Assembly: GCF_000321225.1 (NCBI RefSeq)
Contig: NW_004450661.1
Location: forward strand, 514,983-578,982
Direction: 5' to 3'
DNA from: Odobenus rosmarus divergens
Taxonomy: Eukaryota > Chordata > Mammalia > Carnivora > Odobenidae
Length of the DNA stretch: 64,000 nt
Shown: positions 57,791 through 64,000 of the stretch, piece after piece
Layout: the number at the start of each line of letters is the position of its first letter
Numbering within the stretch: position 1 is the first letter of the stretch
The notes under the pieces: generated by a model
Seen by the model: only the letters and a program-made list of their open reading frames with translations
What the model was told of the DNA's origin: nothing
Database searches by the model: none
Position numbers and translations under genes: made by a program

Positions 57791-59329
57791 GACCTCTCAC
57801 TAGCACATAATCATTTCCAAGAGAAGAAGAGCCCTTCTTCTGCTCCTCTGTGTTCCCAGAGATTAGCCAGGTACCCATACACTAAGAGCATTCATTAACT
57901 TCTGCCCAGTTTCCTACCTGGGCTTGAAGAACTCGGCTCCCAGAGGAGATGCAAATACACAAGCTCCTACACCAGCTCATGACCAATGTAGCCAGCAAGT
58001 GGGAGGTGTGGGCAAAAAGTATGCCACGCAGATCTACAAATGGTTTAAAAGGCCAGGTAGGGATGAAAATAGAGTAGCAGCATAAACAAGAGTGTGAATG
58101 ACCAAAAGACTTTTCCCATTAGTCTGTGCAGGAGCTCAAAATGCCGTGTTCAAAACTCAGCTTTTTTTAGTTCTTTTTTTTTTTTTCAAGCCAGGGCTAA
58201 ATATGTAAAGAGAGAGTTTATATTTTGTTCCATGGAAAGAAGGTATTTTTGTGAAATATGGCATCTTGTGCAAGAGGCCAAAGCCATAGCTCATGAGAAA
58301 ACATGGCTATGAGGCAATGATCTGAAATTTTGAGAGAACAGATCTCAAACCTTTGCACTGATCCCAAGGAAAGGAAAATGCCCACCAAAGAAGAGTTGAA
58401 TACAGGTGATTTGTACCACTTTCCTTGGGCTTTACAAGTGCATTTTTTTTTTTACCAAATCATGCTCTATGTACTGTACACAAGATCAAACCTAGGGGAG
58501 ATGAGATCAATACTGAAGCTCTGCCTGAGATTTCATCCCTTTAATACCTTTCTCATTTCCTTTAGTGGTAGAAATAGAGCTAATCTCTGTCTTTCAAATA
58601 GTTGGTTTGTATTTTTTGATTGGGGAGAATTAAATTGAATTAAATGGGTCTGGAATGGTTTTTAGAACCATTAAGTTTGGCATAATGGACATACCTAGAG
58701 AAAACATTTACATAAGGAAATCAAAGCTGGACTCATTTTTTTATCCAGTGCTCTGACCTCTATTGGACTTCTGACAAGCAGAATTTAGTTGAATATTTCT
58801 TAAGATGGTACATATAAGAGAAAATGCATCCATTCCCCTAAGATACCTATGTAAATCAACATTTCCTTTTACTAAAAGGAAAAAAAACGACCAGAGAGAG
58901 AGAGAGAGAGATCTTTTCAAATATTTATAGGCATATTTTCCATTTGGGTCCTTATTTGAATTGTACTCTCATTTAGAATACAAATCTGACAACTCCATCA
59001 TTTATGCCAGCCCTGGCAATATTCCATGAAAAAACACCAATATAACACAAAATCTAGATGCCAAGAGGATTATGATGTCATATTAAAAGAAAGGAAAGGA
59101 GCATTAAAATAAGAGACCTATCTGAAATGATCAGACATGAAATTCTCTTTGGGATAAAATGGTTTTCCAGCAATGCAGCCATTTAAAATAAGATTAAAGT
59201 GATATTTTATAAGAACAAAAACAGAATACAAACTGTCTTTCCCTGAATGAACTTAAATTTGTATACAATGAAGGATAAATGAAAAAGAGAGCATTTTTTT
59301 AGGCTATTAGACTCAAGCTTCTCCACTTT
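57791..59329. other. AT-rich unannotated sequence
   Basis: A (GA)n tract lies at 58893-58911. The ORFs at 58094-58638 have no domain. No gene recognised. Confidence 0.3.
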
Positions 59330-59510
59330 GCTCAGCAATTTCTTCGCACATGCTTCTGCATCAATGACATCAGGGGTCCATGGTAATGATGCAAATTCTA
59401 GGGCCCCATCACATCAGAATCAGAATGTGTACTGGGGAGAGGGGGTAATCTGCATTTTAAACAAGCCCCCAGGTAATTCTAAAACCCACTGATGTTTGAG
59501 AACCTCTGGT
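59330..59510 (+). mobile_element. MER5A-like hAT-Charlie relic
   Basis: CAATGACATCAGGGGTCCATGG, GATGCAAATTCTAGGGCCCC, TCTGCATTTTAAACAAGCCCCCAGGTAATTCT and TTTGAGAACCTCTGG are MER5A in order. Confidence 0.8.
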
Positions 59511-59564
59511 TTGGCAGGTCTCCAGGAAGTATGGGGAGACAGGGACAGAATTCTGAGCATGCTT

Positions 59565-59785
59565 TATATCCCAAGAACCACCAAGACTATTCACCAGTCC
59601 TGAGTTTAAACCCTCCCTATCTCCAACCAACAGAATGACCTTAAACAATCCCTTAATCTCCTTAAGCCTCAATTTCCTCATTGGTAAAATGGGATAATTT
59701 GTTTCAAAGTTGCCTTGAGCACTGGGGAGGTGAGAGTCTTCCATAAAAACACTGCATGATAAAAGTTATTCCTTGTTACCATTAT
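59565..59785 (+). mobile_element. MIR relic
   Basis: CCTGAGTTTAAACCCTCCCTATC, CCTTAATCTCCTTAAGCCTCAATTTCCTCATTGGTAAAATGGG are the MIR core; the tail is degraded. Confidence 0.85.
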
Positions 59786-60599
59786 TAGTACTGTGTGGCC
59801 AAGAGTCTGATAATAAAAGATCATTTTGCCTAACTAGCAATATTGCCACTGTTAAGAGAAGGAATATGAAGACCACAAACTAAGGAGGCCAGAAAATAAC
59901 TAGCTGGTAAAATTCTGTGTGATCATCGAATGCTTGTCTAGAGTAAGTATGAGTCAGTTGGTTGGCACATACTGAGATGAAAAAATATTGATGGGAATGA
60001 GAAGGGAGGATTAGGCTGGGACACAGTCACAGCGATATCCGAATGCCCAGAGTATGGGAAGTATGTGGTTTTGTTTCTCAGAGGCATCTGGATGAAGAGG
60101 ATTACAGACAGGTGACTGTCTTTGTGGAAGATACCCGCACTGAAATCAGAGAGGAAAAAGGAAGTTTCCAAAGACTTGTGTCCGAGATAAAGCATGTCTG
60201 GCTGGAGGAAGGTGAGGCAGGAAGGGCATTTAGAAATCCCAGCAAAGAAACAAAGAAGAATCCTGAGATTAAAGTTGATTTCCAACTCTGCAGCAAACCA
60301 TCAGAATGCCAAAATGGATGAAATTTTAAAATATTTCCCTGATTATAAATGATGCCAGTTTAGCTACTTAAAACCACAGCCCTGCCCTCCTTGTCGGTTT
60401 GCTATGCCTGTGGTTGGGGAAGGGAGGAGGGGGGAGAAGGGGGAAGGAGCGTGCTATGCTTCTGGAAAGGGAACTGGAACACCAGAACCAAAAGTAGCTG
60501 CGTTCCAAAGAGACAGAGCTTTGGCTTCCTTTGCATCAAGCTCTTGGAGTTGAAATTTAAACTTCTGAGGGTCCCTCCCCTTGAAGCCCAGATAAATTG
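59786..60599. other. unannotated sequence
   Basis: The 92- and 115-codon ORFs on opposite strands at 59938-60321 have no domain. No gene recognised. Confidence 0.3.
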
Positions 60600-60915
60600 T
60601 TGGTCTTCCTGGAAATTCTATGCTGTGCCCAGCTTTTACTCATTCTGTTCCCTTGGCTGGGAATGCCCTTCCTTGCCCCTGTCTCTGACCTTTGAAGGCG
60701 TAATTATTCCAAGTGTGGTAAGGACTGAGTCAAGGTATCAACTCCTCCACCATCACCACCACCCCTTCATTAGACCCATCACTCTCTTCTCTCTGATCTG
60801 TGTTAGTGGTAGGTATGTGCCTAAGGGTCTATGTTGAAGAGGTTCTTCAAGGTCAAAGACTACATCTAATTCACTGTGTGTCTCTCTAAATGCCTTTTCC
60901 TATATAGTAAGGATG
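60600..60915 (+). mobile_element. L2 relic
   Basis: CCCTTGGCTGGGAATGCCCTTCCTTG, CTCCACCATCACCACCACCCC and GGTCAAAGACTACATCTAATTCACTG are LINE-2 3' region. Confidence 0.75.
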
Positions 60916-61559
60916 CTCAAAACAACTACGTGACTAATACCACTTCATCCTCCACCTTTACTGGGATTTGGGATGTTGTTCACCCTGAACTGTAGAACAC
61001 TGTGCAGCAGGCGCAACGGAGGAAAAATAGCCATGGGATTCTCTGTTCATTACAGCAGGATTTAAAGAAGGTTGCTTCCAGGCCAGCAAGCCAGAGGATC
61101 ACAGTAAAGGGCTGCCGTTAACCAAAGACCTGTGTTAGGAGGGATCATCTGTTATTGAAGGCTAAGGCCCTGGGACCCCTGTCTGGCCTTTCTCTGCCAT
61201 CAGACCTGCCCTTTCTCACACAGCTGCATCTGGGCAGGGCGCCTCATCTCAGTGTACATTGGGAGATCTGACATCTCCATAGAACTCTCTCTATTGGTCG
61301 CCTGTTGTAGGGGCTCCCTCCTGACTAAAGCCATAGCACAGATAAAATAAGGAGATTAAGAGATGTCGAGTGTTGGAACATGGCCCCCTTGGACTCCAGG
61401 AGGAGTCAGTCAGGGGTAACTCCAGTTCATATGCTCATTTTTACCTAGGGCTTGGCTTTGACCATCCTAGTGAGTTAAGTCCATATTAATAGGACATTCT
61501 CAAGCAGGGAAATGCAACTCCAGCTTCTGCTCTCAAAGGGCTCAGAGACTGTCTGCACT
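60916..61559. other. unannotated sequence
   Basis: No gene or clear repeat was recognised. Confidence 0.3.
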
Positions 61560-61735
61560 GGAAGGTGAATTTAAGAGCACTCAATCCAACATCCTTATTT
61601 CAGGAGGAAACGGAAATCAGATTGGGGAAGGGACGTCCCCCAAAGGTACATAATCTGTTACTGGCAAAAGTGGGGCTACAGAGCTATAGTTTTTCAACTT
61701 CTCCTGCAAGTCCTCCTACTCAAAGGAAAGCAACA
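61560..61735 (-). mobile_element. MIR-like relic
   Basis: CAATCCAACATCCTTATTTCAGGAGGAAACGGAAATCAGATTGGGGAAGGGAC resembles a reversed MIR core; the remainder is diverged. Confidence 0.45.
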
Positions 61736-62029
61736 GTTCAGTTTCCCTTAATAAAGTGTCCCAGATCTTCATATCCATCCCTACCAGAGTACAGCTTCCC
61801 ACCTGGCTCACAGATGGGTCAAGAAAATCCCCTCAGTGAGAATGCAGGGAGGGGACAGCTCACTTGGATGAGCTAAATGTGTGCAGCTGAGGGGCTGTAC
61901 CTTAGTGTCCCCCACTGTGTGTCACGCGCCTCCCACCACCCGCCTGCCTCCACACAGCGCCTTCTCCCACTGCACTTTTCCCATACCCCCATCCAAACAG
62001 CACCCACATATACACATCCATCTGCCATC
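61736..62029. other. unannotated sequence
   Basis: C-rich; probably the diverged upstream part of the L2 that follows. No gene recognised. Confidence 0.3.
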
Positions 62030-62260
62030 ATATCTCTGGTTTTCAATCTCCCTGGTGATTATCGTGACCTGAGATGCTGGTATTTATTTATTTTGCTTAT
62101 TGATTGTCTTCTCACACCAGAATGCAAGCCTCAAAAGGTTAGAGACCTTCTCTGTCCTGTTCTCTTTGGTATCTTCAGCACTTAGAAGACCACCTGGTGT
62201 GTACAGAGGCGCTACTTGGTTGCTCCCTATTGTGTAAGTGAGTGAATGAAGGAACAGAAG
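62030..62260 (+). mobile_element. L2 relic, 3' end
   Basis: CACCAGAATGCAAGCCTCAAAAGG, GGTATCTTCAGCACTTAGAAGACC and TAAGTGAGTGAATGAAGGAAC are the LINE-2 terminus. Confidence 0.8.
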
Positions 62261-63029
62261 GAAGATCAGTTGAACTCTGGCTGTCCCTCACCGAAAGACA
62301 GAAGTAGTCTGCACACTGAGGGAGGGAGGAGATGATCTTTGATACGCGCTGGTGAAGTCGAGAATGTTAACGCTTAATGGCCACATTCTCTTAGTTAACT
62401 ACAAGTCAAGGGGAGAAAGAAGATCATGTTGGGCCAACTATTTTGAGCAAATTGTCTGATTTAGTCAGAGCTGGTATGGAATTTTGGTGCAGTAATGATA
62501 CACCATCATGGGCACGACAGACATGCACATAGGGAGGGTGCATGCCCACATATGCTCACTCACACCCTCCTGTTTCCTCCTATTAGATACCCCAACAAAA
62601 GCCTTCAAACTAAAAATGGCATGATGTTGACAAATTGCTCAAGGGAATCTACCTATCCATGAAATCAAAGACAGAAGAGAGGTTGGTCTACAGGGAAAAA
62701 TAAAATAGAGTCCAGAAATAATTATATTTGTCAGTTTTCACTGGAAATACTTAGTCCAAGAACTAGCAAAAAAGTCTTGAAAAAAAGTCTTTTCATACAG
62801 CTATATCCCCTCTGCATTAGAGGTACATCCAATATTGAGATGTGAACATCTTCCAACTTGAAAAAAAAAAGGAAAAATTTGTTTTTTAATAAAGAAATGC
62901 CCACAGTGCAATTTGTTTCTCATTAAACACTGTGCTTGTCCAGCTATGGCAGAGAATTTACAAGGAAACAAATTCAAACTCCAGTTCAATTTACTTTTTC
63001 CTGTTTAGCTCCAAGCTCAGTAGGTGATC
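62261..63029. other. unannotated sequence
   Basis: No gene or clear repeat was recognised. Confidence 0.3.
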
Positions 63030-63600
63030 TTATAAGTTGACAGGGGTAACATTGCACCTATTAGCACTTGTCAACCAAAAGTAGATTGTTCGGGTTTCAA
63101 TAAATGTTTTTTTGAATTGGTTTAGGTTGGTGAGAAAATAAATTAAGTCAGAAACTCTTTGAGGCAAATCACATATTGAAATGAGCAGTTTGATGCACAA
63201 CTCCCCAACCCCCACCTCAAAAAAAAAAAAAATGGAAAGAAAGGAAGAAAGCATAAGTCTTGCTTTTCTAAGCTGTGAGAATTTCTACTCCTGTTACATC
63301 TGTGAACACTTCATAAGGCAATGTCTACAGTTTGATTTTTATAGCCCATGTTTGATTGGAGTTTGCATGACATCTGGGGCTGTATTTTTAGAGAAATTTT
63401 GAAGCTATTGATTGCCAGTGTTTAATCACCAGAGTATTTATTTTCTACTATAGCGTAATTGTCCATGGCTCCGCATTTATTTTTTTATGGGAGCTGAGCA
63501 AAATGAAAATCAGGGTGAATTAGTAGCTTGCTCTTGTATCTGTCAAGGCTCAATGGCTCGTACCTGCTCTAGAGGCTAAAAGCCAAAGTGCTGACCTTAC
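63030..63600. other. AT-rich non-coding block, conserved-looking
   Basis: GGGTAACATTGCACCTATTAG, TTTGATTTTTATAGCCCATG and GATTGCCAGTGTTTAATCACC are repeat-poor. A poly(A) lies at 63219-63231. Whether it is conserved cannot be judged from one genome. Confidence 0.3.
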
Positions 63601-64000
63601 CGTGTTGGAAAAATTTAACACATGGCTGTGGTCAAGACAAGACGCTGTCAGTTATAAGAACAAACGGAGCAGAAAAGGCTCATGAGGGAAGAGACTACGC
63701 ACTGTGGACAGGTACACAGTCCCCTGGTCCCTCTGCTCAAAACCCGGGGTCAGGTTGGGGGCCACAGGTGCCCCCTGCAGAAGGGAAGGCTGTGCGGAAA
63801 TTGTTTTCACCCCTTTCTACTGAGCAGGAAAGCACCACAATGGAGCAGCCTGCTCCTCAGTGAGGGAATGAATAAGCACTTGCTTTTCCCTGTGGTTTGG
63901 TCAGCCTGGTATGTGCATGAGTAGGAACGAGAAGGAAGGCTGCTCACCTGCGCACTCACCAGGGCTTCTCCTGCCCAGCATTATGGTATTTGGGGGGATT
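63601..64000. other. unannotated sequence to the right edge
   Basis: A partial CTCF-like motif on the minus strand (CTGCAGGGGGCACC) lies at about 63767-63780. No gene recognised. Confidence 0.3.

Noticed and set aside
60043..60321. 92-codon ORF with mixed charged residues
   Set aside because: It looked protein-like at first, but there is an ORF of similar length on the opposite strand, no domain, and no exon context.

Overview
This window is nuclear DNA from a carnivoran mammal. I found no functional protein-coding gene in it. The organism call rests on the repeats. At least a dozen SINEs carry the Carnivora tRNA-Lys-derived CAN-SINE head (CCTGGGTGGCTCAGTCGGTTAAG), a CT-rich body and an (AAATA)nATCTTT(A)n tail. 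A GC-rich L1 5'UTR and an L1 3' end of carnivoran type are also present. The youngest SINEs look like those of arctoid caniforms (bear, seal or mustelid) rather than dog or cat. That narrower placement is inference.

Layout. 1-1917: 5' end of an L1 on the minus strand, with ORF1 running off the left edge and a long 5'UTR that contains an internal tandem duplication. 3.5-4.1 kb: an MLT2-type ERVL LTR split by a CAN-SINE. 4.25-7.9 kb: a nested structure in which a processed SHISA5 (Scotin) pseudogene sits inside the tail of a CAN-SINE, whose close relative lies at 4.25 kb; two small tandem arrays lie between them. 8-12.4 kb: repeat-poor, with two RFX-type X-box motifs. 12.5-22.6 kb: CAN-SINEs in both orientations (including two stacked at one target site and an inverted pair), an L2, old L1-like relics and an L1 3' end. 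23-40 kb: mostly MIR and L2 relics in unique sequence, with a strong CTCF-like motif at 29.03 kb and AT-rich stretches near 25.2-26 kb that look like conserved non-coding DNA. 40-46 kb: a second ERVL-type LTR, an old L1-like relic, MIRs, a perfect 15-bp hairpin and a G19 run. 48.7-50 kb: a 949-bp tandem duplication whose second copy is cut by a 50-N assembly gap. 50-64 kb: MIR, L2, MER5A and LTR relics in otherwise unique sequence, with one exon-like segment at 50.4 kb.

There is no operon-like or multi-gene system to describe. The structure is a record of retrotransposition: L1 machinery is the likely source of the SHISA5 retrocopy, the SINEs and a poly(A)-only insertion, all judged from target-site duplications. 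No CRISPR array, tRNA gene, rRNA gene or recognisable snRNA was seen. Subfamily names for old repeats come from recall of consensus patterns and are approximate, as are the ends of old repeats.
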